A stretch of 64,000 nucleotides of DNA from Cyclina sinensis (lineage: Eukaryota; Mollusca; Bivalvia; Venerida; Veneridae), in assembly GCA_012932295.1 (NCBI GenBank), contig JAAONU010000004.1, forward strand, positions 11,966,630 to 12,030,629, read 5' to 3'. A program made the position numbers and the translations under genes. Shown here in pieces: positions 35,285 through 45,319 of the stretch; the first letter of the stretch is position 1; every line of letters starts with the position of its first letter. The notes below the pieces were generated by a model. That model ran no database searches, was not told the origin of the DNA, and saw only the letters and a list, made by a program, of their open reading frames with translations.

Positions 35285-35700
35285 TTTATGCCACCACAAA
35301 GTGGGAGGCATATAGCATTGCACTTGTTGTCTGTATGTCCCGTAATTTTGTGAACACAACTCTTTAACAGATTGGCAGATTTTGCCAGAAGTTTCTTTAG
35401 GGAATGAATTTTCACTGCAACCTGATTAACCTGAAGTGTAGCCATATGTTTTTTTTCACTCTATGACTAAGAGGGACAAAAATCATGAAGACAATTCGAT
35501 CCACTTCAACTGATCGACTGATAATGGTCAAACTTCAAGGATGAATAGACTTAAGGTGTAGATGATCATAAGGGAACGATGTTTTTGCTGCAACCAAACT
35601 TAGCAAAATTATGACCCTTTGTTGATATTCTCCCTACACATTATAGAGAGAAAATAATTTGTTAATGTAACTCCCCTTGCACTGTTTGGTCCCTACAACT
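35285..35700. repeat. Dispersed repeat with short terminal hairpin
   Basis: atgccaccacaaagtgggag and gcatatagcattgcacttgt followed by gtctgtatgtcccgta match another repeat type common in molluscs. The end is not clear. It lies in intron 2 of the ParB-like gene. Confidence 0.5.
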
Positions 35701-36208
35701 GTCCAATTGACATTCAACCCTTTGCTGGGCAAACTTTGTCAGAAGAAAAAAAACAAGTGCTGACTAAAGTTTTTCGTAGATATATACATGCTCTATGAGT
35801 CTTATTACTGAGCACACCTTTGTAGTGGGTGCATGTGTTTCCTATGGACACAGTTCCAACTATCACCAGTATTTATTTTTCATAAAACCAATGCATTTGT
35901 TTTATTGACAGTGAGCACAGACAGAGAAACAAATGCAGATCTGGGAAGTTCAAGTGGTAAGAACCATTATGATAATAATAATGCAGCAAATATGTTTACA
36001 AGTTCTACCTCTGTTTTCTTTATTATTGAATAAATGGCACATGTTGCAAATTTCGGCTTCATACATCAGCCAGAATGGCTTGAATAGCTGTCATAAACCA
36101 AAGATGACTTGTTGAAAATAAAAATTGATAGATTGTAATCTTCAAAAGTATTCAGAGAAAAAGAATTGCATACTACTTTTCATTATCAATATGGATCATT
36201 GACATGTC

Positions 36209-36654
36209 TTAAAGCGACTGACTCACAGATGGGCCGACGATGAAAAAAAGAAAATGATCTAACATCTTGAAATTTTCGCTGTAATTGTTAAAAACATAGT
36301 TAAACTAAGGTACTGACTCATTTTTTGATACAGAGAAACCTTAAAATATAAAGTTTTACACACTTTTATCGGTAAAAAAATTACCCCGTTAGTCACGGGG
36401 TAGATACTTTAGTTATAACATTAATTTTGACGCAACTTTACAAGTAGGCTGTGGCTCAGTGGTCTAGATCATCGCTCTCTATTTTACTGACCGAAAGATC
36501 GTGGGTTTGAATTCTGGTTAAGTCAAAACTTTTTTTTTCAACTTTCATGGTGTATAGAAGCATAATATAATGTTTTTTTTCCATAGTATTTTAAATTCTC
36601 TTAAATTTTAAAGAAAAAAAACTTCAGCAAAATTCTGTGAGTCAGTTGCTTTAA
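36209..36654. mobile_element. TTAA-flanked MITE with internal tRNA-like segment
   Basis: TTAA at 36209-36212 is followed by AGCGACTGACTCACAG. The right end is CTGTGAGTCAGTTGCT followed by TTAA at 36651-36654. The 16-bp inverted ends differ at one base. TTAA duplication is typical of piggyBac and Kolobok elements. Inside, 36448-36517 resembles a tRNA: ggctgtggctcagtggtcta (A box) and gtgggtttgaattct (degenerate B box). There is no open frame. It lies in intron 3 of the ParB-like gene. Confidence 0.85.
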
Positions 36655-38924
36655 TTTTGATAAAGTTCACACTTTTGAAATAAAGACCAACAGGAGAAGA
36701 AGGAAAACAACCATGCCTTCTTTGCTCTGGTGTTGAAAATCAGTTAAAAACTTAGAAATGATGAGTTTCAACTTTTTGGCAGATCCGTTATATTGGAACA
36801 AAGCTTACATAAAACATTCATTGTTTTGAAAATTAATGTCATGATGATTTTAATTATATTTGATAAAAGACCGTTTTATGAAAAGCAGACGGACCAAGCC
36901 TTTGTTATACACTGAGATTTACTTTTTTCTTAAATTTTGAAGTAATATGCCTTTTTTTCAATGCAGGCACTACAGAGGGTGATTCAAAGGAGTCAGATGA
37001 GCAAAGTGATTCTGATAGTAGTGATAAATGTAGAAGCCCAAGTAGTGTTCAAGACACAATGCTCAAAGGCTACTTCTTAGGTATTGAAAATATTAAAAAC
37101 TGTATTTATCAATACATAGTTCCCACCATGACAAGGTTTACTTAACTTGTCAGCCATTTTGTAGGGCAAGCATGTTGTAATTTATATAGGGCCAAAGATA
37201 CTGCAAATTGCAATGAACAGATTATAAATTTACAAGTTAATAGTTATTGTCATTTTTATATGTTTTATGTGTAAATTAATGGTTGAGTTGTCCGCTTGGA
37301 TCCAACATGTTTTTCATATAATTTTAGAAATAATTGCTATTCTTCCTAGTACTTCTATATAGAATTGTGGTAAATATTAATTGTCCTTGTGGGAACCATG
37401 TATTACTGTATAAAGCCATCTTTCTTTTAAATGGGATCACAGAGATCACTTCAAATAGGTACTATCAAGCCATGTTTTCTCTCAGACATATTAAAAAATA
37501 ACTATGCCCTTAGACTTGCAAATAATTCCATCTTGATGTTGAGATTGTTGATACATGAATATCAGTATTGACAACACTGCAAAAAAGTTTTGCACTCCTC
37601 AATCCATGTACACAATTTTGCAAAATGTGTATGTCTTAAGTCTTGAAAGTCAGTGTCATGTCCTCAGCTTTTACGATTGAAATTGCCTTAAAATTACATA
37701 GATATGGCTTGATGAAAATAAATGACACTTAATTAGTTAGCAGTCAGATTGAAAAAAGATCTGTACAAATGTACACATACATTAGCTGCCCTTCATTTCT
37801 AAGAAGTGCTTCATAATGTAAGAATATCGTGTGCATTTAGTGCTTTTTTAGCTAGTTAGACATGATCTTTCTTTATTTTGCAGGAACATATGATGTCCAC
37901 ATTAGCAACTTGTCTTCCCCACATCCTTCCAGAGCGACCCATGTTTTAAACTATGACCATGTGGGTTCATTGACAGAGTCTTTTCAGACACAAAGCTGTG
38001 GACAACTTGTCATTCTAACAGGCATGATTGCTGAAATCTGTGAGCCAACTTGTTTACGAGAACCAAACAAACACAGTGTGGAGGTACTTAGTGGTAATCA
38101 TACCCGGGAAGCTTTACAGTCATTGTGGAAGATGGGAGCGGTCGAGTGTCCAACAGTTAAAGTAAATCTTTATAAACCACTACCAAGGACATTAGCTTTA
38201 GGAGTTGGATATTAACATAACTTTATTCTGCATGAGAGGAAAAGGCTAATGACATTTCTAGATAAAGTGAGGTTGATGAGATATTGTCTACCAGAGACTG
38301 GAGAGGCAAAAGAATGGAAAGACATGCTTGTCATAATCTTCCGTGTAAAGGTAAATAAAATAGTTTCAGCTTGATATAGAATTTAGACTGAATGTATCTT
38401 TTTCTCTGATGGCTTTAAATTTGGAGAAGTTATTGTAACAGTTGGTTTTAAAACCTGCTTTCTCTACTGTCAAGCAAAATGATAATTAATTATTGGCAGG
38501 GTTGCTAGTGAATAAACATACAACATGGTCATTATGCGAATACCAACTTTGAAGTTTTAAATTTATTTGTTGCTTGAACTTTAGAAACACCATGTAATAA
38601 AGAGTATTATAATGTGCTAGATATAGAAATGACTTTTCTGGTAAATCAGTTTGATTTCAAGTAATAATTTGCCTTGCTTACTACAATATAGCCATTTTAA
38701 TGTGAATTCTAAAACTTCATATAATTTGGCACAGTTTTTTTCCAAGATGAGTTTCACACCTCATTTGATTTAGATTTATTATAGATGTCTTGTGAACATT
38801 CAGCTGTTCCTAACTCCTAATTTATTGTGACTGATTTCAATAATACAGGATAGAAGAACTTTGCAGCAAAATTCACCCACCACCTTTTGATGGCAAAGTT
38901 AAAGGAGGATATCTTGAAATTTAA

Positions 38925-39124
38925 CTCTCGCCATTTTTAAATTTTAAAACTGAAATATATATACATTTCCGAGCATCTGTACAATATCGAAACAATATAT
39001 ACACTAAAGAAATCGCCAAAGTAATACTTTGTATGGCATGACCGATTAAAAATATTTAGACAAAAACAAAATACTGTTTACAGTGCATTTATTTACCACC
39101 AAACATAAACTGAGTAGGCCTATT
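38925..39124. other. Spacer after the ParB-like gene
   Basis: AT-rich; nothing recognised. Confidence 0.5.
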
Positions 39125-41009
39125 CCCAGATAACATGAGGTGATTGGGACAACCACAGAAAACCGTTAACGATATTTCTTTGTTGGGCCAACGGTGGGCC
39201 ATCAACTGGAAATAGCCCCTTCGTTACATATGTTGGACCATCGTTGGGCCAACCATCAATATTTCACCTATTGATTTCCTGATGTGGCCCAACGAAGTTT
39301 ATCCGTGTATCTATGGTGTGACTGAGTGGTGCGTTGGGCCAATCTGGGGCCAATACCTGTTTTGCAAGATAGAGTGTGAATATTATAAATGTTTGATGTT
39401 GAGGAAGACTAAACTATTACAAAAATATAATTTATAAATTAATACTCTTTTCATTTGTTTCAATTAGACATTCACATTTAATCAACAGTTTTAAGTTTAT
39501 TGTGTACGTGCAAATCTGTGCGAGTGTGTGTTGCATTAATTCTCATTTATAGATAAATCAGCATATACTGTACGTACAATGTTATTCAAAAGTTTGTGAA
39601 TTATAATTGTTTGATGTTGAAGAGGAATAAAATATTATATAATTTATAAATATATATATACTTCTCATTTGTTTCATTTACGTATAATTAACATTTCATT
39701 TTATTGTATGTAATTGTAAATCAACATATACATACAATGTAATTCTTTACTGAATATTTACTTTATTGTTAAATATTTGTGTTGTGCTTCTTGACAATAG
39801 ACACATATAAAATCTAAATAAGAAGAGAAATCTTTCTCCAGTTACATGTACGCATGAACATGCTCACAAAAGATTTCTATAATAGCAGTGCTTTGACCTG
39901 GGTTTCGATTATCTAAGAATTTCTCTGAAAATCTGGCCTGACCGCCCATAAACCCCTTTCACTGCTGACCTTCAACCAATTCAGATTTGTGTGTTTCTGT
40001 GTAACAAAATTTATTCTAGCAATCTTTCTTTTTGTGAAGCAGAAAATGGCGCAGAAAATTCAGTAAGTGTTTTTTTTTCTATTTACAACATTTTAAATAT
40101 TCTGTGATTTTAAATTTCGTACCGATATATTTGGAAAGACAGTTTGCTCAGTAATTGCAGTTTTGAATTAATAGGTATAACCTACATATGCTGATATTCC
40201 TTCTTTTGTATTCAAGATGCTGTGAGGGCTGGCAATCCTGCAACTTCAAACAACGATATTGAGTAGACGATGAAGGATTGGCTGCGGTATACAAAAGACA
40301 GAGAGGGTGGGAGGAGAAAGAGGATGGAGAAGAGGAAAGTTGGGGAGGCAAATGAGCATGACATTTAAAAATTTAGCTGCAGCAATAGTACATAAAAGTT
40401 GGAATATTTGTGACAAATGTGTTGCATATTATGTACATGTTTGGAGTCAGAATAAAAGGAATTGCACTAATTTTTGTTTTGAATTGTTTAAGCTCAACTT
40501 GCCACAAAGTGAGAATATTTTGTGATGGCATTCTTATGTCTAACCACATACATATTTGAAGGAAACTTATTGAGTCAACTGTATGAGTATGAAAATATTC
40601 ATGAAGTCTTACTGTAAGTGCAGGAAACCTTTTTTGGGTCAACATCTGTATTGGGCCAACAATAAAACCATATGTTGGACCAACAGTGGCCCCACGCTGT
40701 GCCAATAAAACCATGTATTGTGCCAACGTTAGCCCCACTATTTGCCAAGAAAAACCATACGTTGGGCCAACGTTGGCCCCACTATTTGCTAAGAAAACCA
40801 TACGTTGGGCCAACGTTGGCCCCACTATTTGCCAAGAAAACTATACGTTGGACCAACGTTGGACCAACATACACATCCGGAAATCAGGCGTTGGGCCAAC
40901 GCTTAGCCAACCGTTGGGCCAACGTTGCCCCAATTAGCAAAAAAGCGTTGGGCCAACGCAAACATCTTTGTTGGCCCAACGTTGGACCAACATCTGTCTG
41001 CTATCTGGG
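39125..41009. mobile_element. Candidate DNA element with CCCAGATA ends and GTTGGGCCAAC repeats
   Basis: Left end cccagataaca (39125-39135) and the inverted right end tgctatctggg (40999-41009) are near-perfect complements. Both ends are internally lined with ttgggcca-type motifs: scattered copies at 39185-39360 and an array at 40640-41000. Between them, ATGGCGCAGAAAATTCAG/taagtg at 40047 and a stretch after a tattcaag acceptor at 40216 (reading NPATSNNDIE, stop, TMKDWLRYTKDREGGRRKR) look like a decayed small gene on the plus strand. No target duplication could be found, so the boundaries are tentative. Confidence 0.5.
40640..41000. repeat. 43-44-bp tandem repeat built on TGGGCCAACGTTGGCCCA
   Basis: cgttgggccaacgttggccc followed by cactatttgccaagaaaac repeats at about 40760, 40803 and 40847, with diverged copies on both sides. 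The 18-mer TGGGCCAACGTTGGCCCA is a perfect palindrome. Open frames across it (GQRWPHYL / VGPTLAPLFAKK peptides) follow from the repeat. Confidence 0.88.
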
Positions 41010-41966
41010 TTTGTAAACTGTACTCTGCTACCTAATGCTTCCGGTGTGTCCTTCTTCTTTAACTCCTACTCTACTATATGCAGTACTTTAGCTTAGGGCC
41101 TTCAGCGTACCCGTGTTTATACTGTGACAGAACATGAACGCTAAAGATAAGGGTATAAGAAAAGTCCACTAATAATCGTGCCAGGAATCTGACACGCTCG
41201 CATTCATTCATCGAGCATGCATGGAGTAAAGGGAAGCATATCCCGGTACAATTACATTTGTATATATAAACTTTTAATAAGCCAATTATCAACATACAAA
41301 AATCTAATTTTTAAAAATAAAATACCTTTAAGTTAAAATTTCCGATATGTCTTAGAATTCAGGACTCCGCCGCCATTTTGCCATATGTTTGACCACCTGA
41401 TCACAAGCGCGGACGGTGAAGAAAACAATATCATATGCTTTTAACCCCGCCGCATTTGTGTACAAGTATTCAAGACAATTATCATTATAAGAGTGCCAAA
41501 ACATAGACCCAATACTTTCTGTGACAACAGTTACTTGTCATTATTATACATGTTTAGTTTCAATGCCTTGACAGGGATGAATATCTTGCCTGTGTCATTT
41601 GGTACAAATGTTAAAGAAATCTTCTAGATAATAACTCATTAATACTTTTAAAAAATAATAATTTTTTATTCAAAGTCTTGACTTCAAAAAGAAATCAACA
41701 ATTACGAAACATAACACAAAAATAACACAAAATTCCTAACGAGCAAAGTTTGTTTACAATTAAGTCTAAAAATAGATAGTCATGTCTGTTTTCTAAGCAG
41801 TTCGTGCCGTATAAGTCATACGAGATCTCGCGAAGCTGTTGACTGTCATGGCCGACGTAAGTCGGAGAAATTGATGTTTCTCGGTGAAATAGGCAATTTT
41901 ATTGTATGTTTTAATATTTCAACAATTTAAATGGTTTAAAATGATCTAATTGTTTTGTTGAATAAT
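41010..41966. other. Spacer with two promoter-like patches
   Basis: ccgccgccattttgcc at 41368 and a GC-richer stretch ending in ATGGCCGAC/gtaagt at 41849-41863. The latter could be a very short first exon with donor, but no downstream exon was found to join it. The rest shows nothing. Confidence 0.35.
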
Positions 41967-42102
41967 TGGTAGCAGAGGTACAATACAGCACTCCTTCGTA
42001 TATCAGCTAGCTTTTATGGCGATGTGGTAGAGTGTCCGCTTAGCAATCGAAGGTACCCGAGTTCAAATCCAGTTCGGGGCAGGTGGATTGTTCCGGGTTA
42101 CA
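41967..42102 (+). repeat. TRIM 5' LTR with tRNA-Ala-like segment
   Basis: Begins TGGTAGCAGAGG and ends GGGTTACA. It contains tggcgatgtggtagagtg, gcttagcaa (AGC anticodon position) and cgagttcaaatcc (B box), matching a tRNA-Ala layout. Confidence 0.85.
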
Positions 42103-42104
42103 TT

Positions 42105-42117
42105 TGGCGCCCAACGT
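42105..42117 (+). other. Primer binding site of the TRIM
   Basis: TGGCGCCCAACGT two bases after the 5' LTR; a standard PBS form in Gypsy-type elements. Confidence 0.8.
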
Positions 42118-42215
42118 AAATAACTCTTGAGTTTATATCTAATGGCACATTTAGAAAGTCCCACATACATTCAATGCTCCAGGAATTCGAGGACAAATTC
42201 TAAGGAGGGAGTGGA

Positions 42216-42339
42216 TGTAGCAGAGGTGTAACTTCTACTCCCTTGCCTATCAGCTAGCTTGAGATAGAGTGTCCGCTTAGCAATCGAAGGTACACGAGTT
42301 CAAACCGAGTTCGGGGCAGGTGGATTTTCCCGGGCTACA
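42216..42339 (+). repeat. TRIM 3' LTR with tRNA-Ala-like segment
   Basis: Copy of the 5' LTR, missing about 12 bases around the A box (tttatggcgatg reduced to tgagatag); the B box reads cgagttcaaaccg. Confidence 0.85.
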
Positions 42340-42720
42340 AATGCACAAGATTTAATTGTGAAAAGGGTATTCGCGAAGTAAAACGAGGTTAAACGAATGT
42401 GTGTTATTCTGGTTAGGTTTCGTAACAGGTCTGATCCAAAACTTTAATCCGCATCAGATGAAAGAACAAAATGTTAAAAGGCGGCTTATAAAGTTTTGGA
42501 AGCCAAAACTAGTAGTACTAACACGATCCAATTTAAAAAGAGATTTTCCAACAAGTCCCGAAAAAATGCCCATTTTAAGCAAATTTCGTCTGGTAAAACA
42601 GGCTAAATCATAGGCTTTTTTCATGTGTTCAGAGAAAACAACAGCTCACTTCTGTAAACCTATATTTATTCACACAGCATATAAACAGAAAAAATAACAA
42701 AAAAATCATAACATAATTTA
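42340..42720. other. Spacer with an orphan 70-codon frame
   Basis: A plus-strand frame at 42401-42613 reads NPHQMKEQNVKRRLIKFW.. to a stop and follows a tctggttag acceptor-like site. It is basic and matches no family I know; it could be a terminal exon or chance. Confidence 0.25.
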
Positions 42721-42724
42721 ATCC

Positions 42725-42965
42725 TTTAAGAACATTCTAAACAAAGAAACATTTTCTTAGGACATTCTAAAAACATCTCTTTTTACACTAGATATTTACA
42801 TAATCAGATATATTCTTTAGAACGTTCTAAGAATGAATAAAATTACGGTTGAAAAGAATAGAAATCAGATTTCATTCTTTAGAACGTTCTAAAAACAAAC
42901 AACGAAAAAGTTAAAAAATAAAACATAAGTCAGATTTCATTCTTTAGAACTTTCTAAAAAAGAAA
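42725..42965. repeat. About 63-bp minisatellite centred on AGAACGTTCT
   Basis: ttctttagaacgttctaa occurs at about 42815 and 42878 with a variant at 42941, and looser copies (aagaacattctaa, ggacattctaa) upstream. Spacing is about 63 bp and the cagatttcattctttag flank repeats too. AGAACGTTCT also fits a two-unit heat shock element; that may be chance. Confidence 0.75.
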
Positions 42966-43022
42966 AAAAGAAAAAGTAAACATTCTGCTTAACTATGGTC
43001 GTTGGCGTATTTGACTTCCACC

Positions 43023-43236
43023 TTAACCCTGAACCTGCTGAATTTTTGTAATGGATTTGCCCAGCTTCTAATTTGGAACACTCCATTCAAAGTTTAAGGG
43101 ATTTCAATATCAAAATACAAAAATGGAGCTACCAACAGTATAGAGCCTGGTCAGACTGCACGGATGTGCAGGCTGGCCTGGCTCTATACTGGTGGCAAAG
43201 GCTAATCACTTCCGGTTCCAGCAGGTTAAGGGTTAA
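43023..43236. mobile_element. TTAA-flanked MITE, 214 bp
   Basis: TTAA CCCTGAACCTGCTG at the left and CAGCAGGTTAAGGG TTAA at the right: 14-bp inverted ends with one mismatch and a TTAA target duplication. The interior has cagactgcacggatgtgcag and gagcctgg...ccaggctctatac-like inverted pieces, a repeat type I recognise from bivalves. There is no coding capacity. Confidence 0.8.
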
Positions 43237-43756
43237 CAATAGGGAATGATTCGTAAAATGTCGTTTTCATTTTTTTTTTCAGAGCAATATTTTGAATGTT
43301 TCATGGGAGCGACATTTAGTTATAATGGAGATAGCCTGATGGTACTTAATGACGTAAGGGATAGAAATTCTTGATTCCTTGATAAACACAGTTAAAATAC
43401 AAAATTGAACACTGTTTCAGTACAATGCTTTATTGAAAACAATAAGTTTTTAAATGAAGACTAAGAAAAGAAATAATTAAAATTAGAATTTTACAACACA
43501 GAAAAGCGGACTTGATAAAGCTGGAGTTTCTAACAGTACACATAAAAAGCCTGAGAAAAATCAATGTGGGACGATTTAAAGCACATAATATCGCGGATAA
43601 ATGAATTTGAGCAATACAAAATACTAACATGTAAAGAATGAAATTGCAATGGTATAAAACATTAACAATACACAACGCGTGATGAATAAAGATAGAATAG
43701 TACATATTTAAAACAAAAACAAAAACTGATAAGATAAAACATAAATTCGTACAAAA
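43237..43756. other. Spacer, nothing recognised
   Basis: AT-rich; the minus-strand open frame at 43430-43768 is hydrophobic and compositionally trivial. Confidence 0.5.
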
Positions 43757-45319
43757 TATACTCAACAAAAAAAGAAACCTGACATTGTATGTTTTATTAA
43801 TTTTTTTCAGAAAATAGACAATACATCATGACAACAACTTTTGGGCATGTTGTTAAAATGATCTATTCCCCACCCAGATATGCATTTTGGTTTTATTGGT
43901 CATGATTTAAGTTGATTAAATTACCTAATTTCAATGATAGGGGTCAAAATTGAATTTATCAGTTTGGATGTAATGGCATTGACATTTTTACTGGTGAATT
44001 TTAACCCTTTAGATCACAATTTAATAATGTTCAAGTGTTCTGGTATTGAAATTAATATCGGACGTGAGCACCTCTAGCTCTAATGAGTGTATCCACGCGT
44101 TACGTCCCAAGTCCGTGGGGAAGATTGTTCCATTCATGAATCAATGCATTTGTCAGCTCTTGGATATTTTGTGGAGCATATCTTTGACGAACGTTTCTGC
44201 CAAGCTCGTCCCAGATATGTTCTATTGGATTCATATCCGGAGTCATTGCTGACCATTGCATGACGTTAACGTTTGCTGCTGCTAAGTGAGCGCGTATAAT
44301 TCTTGCTGTGTGGGGACGGGCATTATCCCGCTGGAAAACAGCTGGAGCATTTCTTCTCAAAAACGGAATAGCTTCTGCATTTAAAATATTGTTAATGTAT
44401 CCTTGGGCATTTAAGTTGCCTCGCAGAACGATGAGTCGGGTTTTCTGCAAACACCCCCCCCCCCCCATTTTCCCACCCCATACCATTACGCCACCACCCC
44501 CAAAACGATCATGTTCTCTAACACAGACGGGCGCGAACCGTTCACCTTGCCGGCGATAGACTCGTGTGTGGCCGTCGGCATTACTCAGATTGAATCGCGA
44601 TTCGTCCGAAAACAGGACAGTGTTCCATTTACGTCGACGCCAGTGACGGTGGGTACGGCCTGACGATGGCGTAATGTCAGTATACCACCGGTATATGGGC
44701 GTTGGGCTCTAATTGGGCGTATTTGTGTGCGTAACCTTTTGCGAATAGTTTGAGCACTTACGTTAAACAAAGGTGCCGTCAACGTCGCGGGTCTGAAGCG
44801 GTTACATTAGTGCATTAAGATAATGGCACGACCATCCCTTCGGATACTTGCCCTTGGTCTACCTGATATGGGATGATCGGACACACCACCTGTTTGTATA
44901 AAACGTCTATCAAGCTCCTGAACTGTGTTGCGACTGCAGTTAAAGGTTCTGCTAACGTTGACAACGGAAGTACGGCCTGGAGCATTCCAATAGCCCTATT
45001 TCTCTCGGCTTCTGACAACCGTGGCATTGAAAAACTTGTCAACTTTAGATGTGAATTTCACTGTGTGATCACTGATCACATGTATAGTGCTTTGTAACAC
45101 TGTCTACCGGTTACCGTTCCGCGTGCACGATCTCCACGTGCAAAAACGGAAATTTAACGCCTAGCTGCATTTGGCTGATAACATGACGACGAAACGACGC
45201 ACGTGTAAAGTGTGTCGGTAGTACATGTTTGTGCAATATACACAAAATTGATAAATTCGCAGATATGCAAAATATTTAAAAACTAAAAGTGTCAGGTTTC
45301 TTCTTTTGTTGAGTGTATA
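43757..45319 (-). mobile_element. Tc1-like DNA transposon, inactive
   Basis: Inverted ends ctcaacaaaaaaagaaacct at 43761 and, on the opposite strand, ctcaacaaaagaagaaacct ending at about 45314, each continuing gaca and flanked by TA. About 1.55 kb long with a broken transposase gene on the minus strand. Confidence 0.85.
44100..45042 (-). pseudogene. Tc1-like DD34E transposase, frameshifted
   Basis: The N-terminus is MPRLSEAERNRAIGMLQA (HTH). The frame shifts within the HTH, and a third frame gives TAPLFNVSAQTIRKRLRT and RVYRRQGERF. The C-terminal catalytic half (44486-44100) is open: VFQRDNARPHTA, then MTPDMNPIEHIWDELGR. Thirty-four residues separate the Asp and the Glu, giving the DD34E spacing of Tc1. 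A run of 14 C at about 44449-44465 lies inside the gene and probably marks one frameshift. Confidence 0.85.

Larger units (their letters stand above)
29219..38924 (+). pseudogene. ParB/sulfiredoxin-like domain gene, multi-exon, with in-frame stop
   Basis: Exons: 29219-29329 (ATG, 37 codons, phase 0), 34957-35093, 35916-35956, 36967-37080, 37884-38350 and possibly 38849-38924. Phases agree through the fifth exon. Exon 3 could also use an AG four bases earlier, which would break phase. The N-terminus is charged; exons 3-4 encode an acidic Ser-rich linker. Exon 5 has a ParB-like order: THVLNYDHVGSLTESF, then LVILTGMI, VEVLSGNHTREALQSL and KVNLYKPLPRTLALGVGY, matching the ParB/Srx layout (L..S, then a G.HR-type loop). 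A TAA at 38213-38215 interrupts this frame, yet it stays open for 45 more codons (HNFILHERKRLMTFLD..) to a good donor at 38351. Exon 6 reads best as IEELCSKIHPPPFDG.. to TAA, but out of phase. So it is either truncated at the stop or decayed, like its divergent neighbour. The ParB-like call is inference. Confidence 0.6.
41967..42339 (+). mobile_element. Terminal-repeat retrotransposon in miniature (TRIM)
   Basis: Two direct repeats of 136 and 124 bp (41967-42102, 42216-42339), each with TG..CA ends (the right one TGTAGC...GCTACA), flank a 113-bp non-coding interior. Three bases into it lies a primer binding site, TGGCGCCCAACGT (42105-42117), typical of tRNA-primed LTR retroelements. Directly before the right LTR is a purine tract, aaggagggagtgga (42202-42215). 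Together these define a TRIM with no protein genes. No exact 4-6 bp target duplication is seen. Each LTR holds a tRNA-Ala-like segment with A and B boxes, an arrangement reminiscent of the 5S-bearing LTRs of plant Cassandra TRIMs. Confidence 0.85.

Noticed and set aside
40672..41016. Open frames with VGPTLAPLFAKK-type peptides
   Set aside because: Products of the GTTGGGCCAAC tandem array.
41849..41863. ATGGCCGAC/gtaagt as first exon of a gene
   Set aside because: Only three codons and no joinable downstream exon found, so not listed as a gene.
42010..42100. Possible tRNA-Ala gene
   Set aside because: The segment is part of an LTR that recurs 249 bp downstream; the cloverleaf is incomplete.
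43430..43768. 112-codon hydrophobic open frame on the minus strand
   Set aside because: Composition reflects A/T-rich DNA; overlaps the left end of the Tc1-like element.
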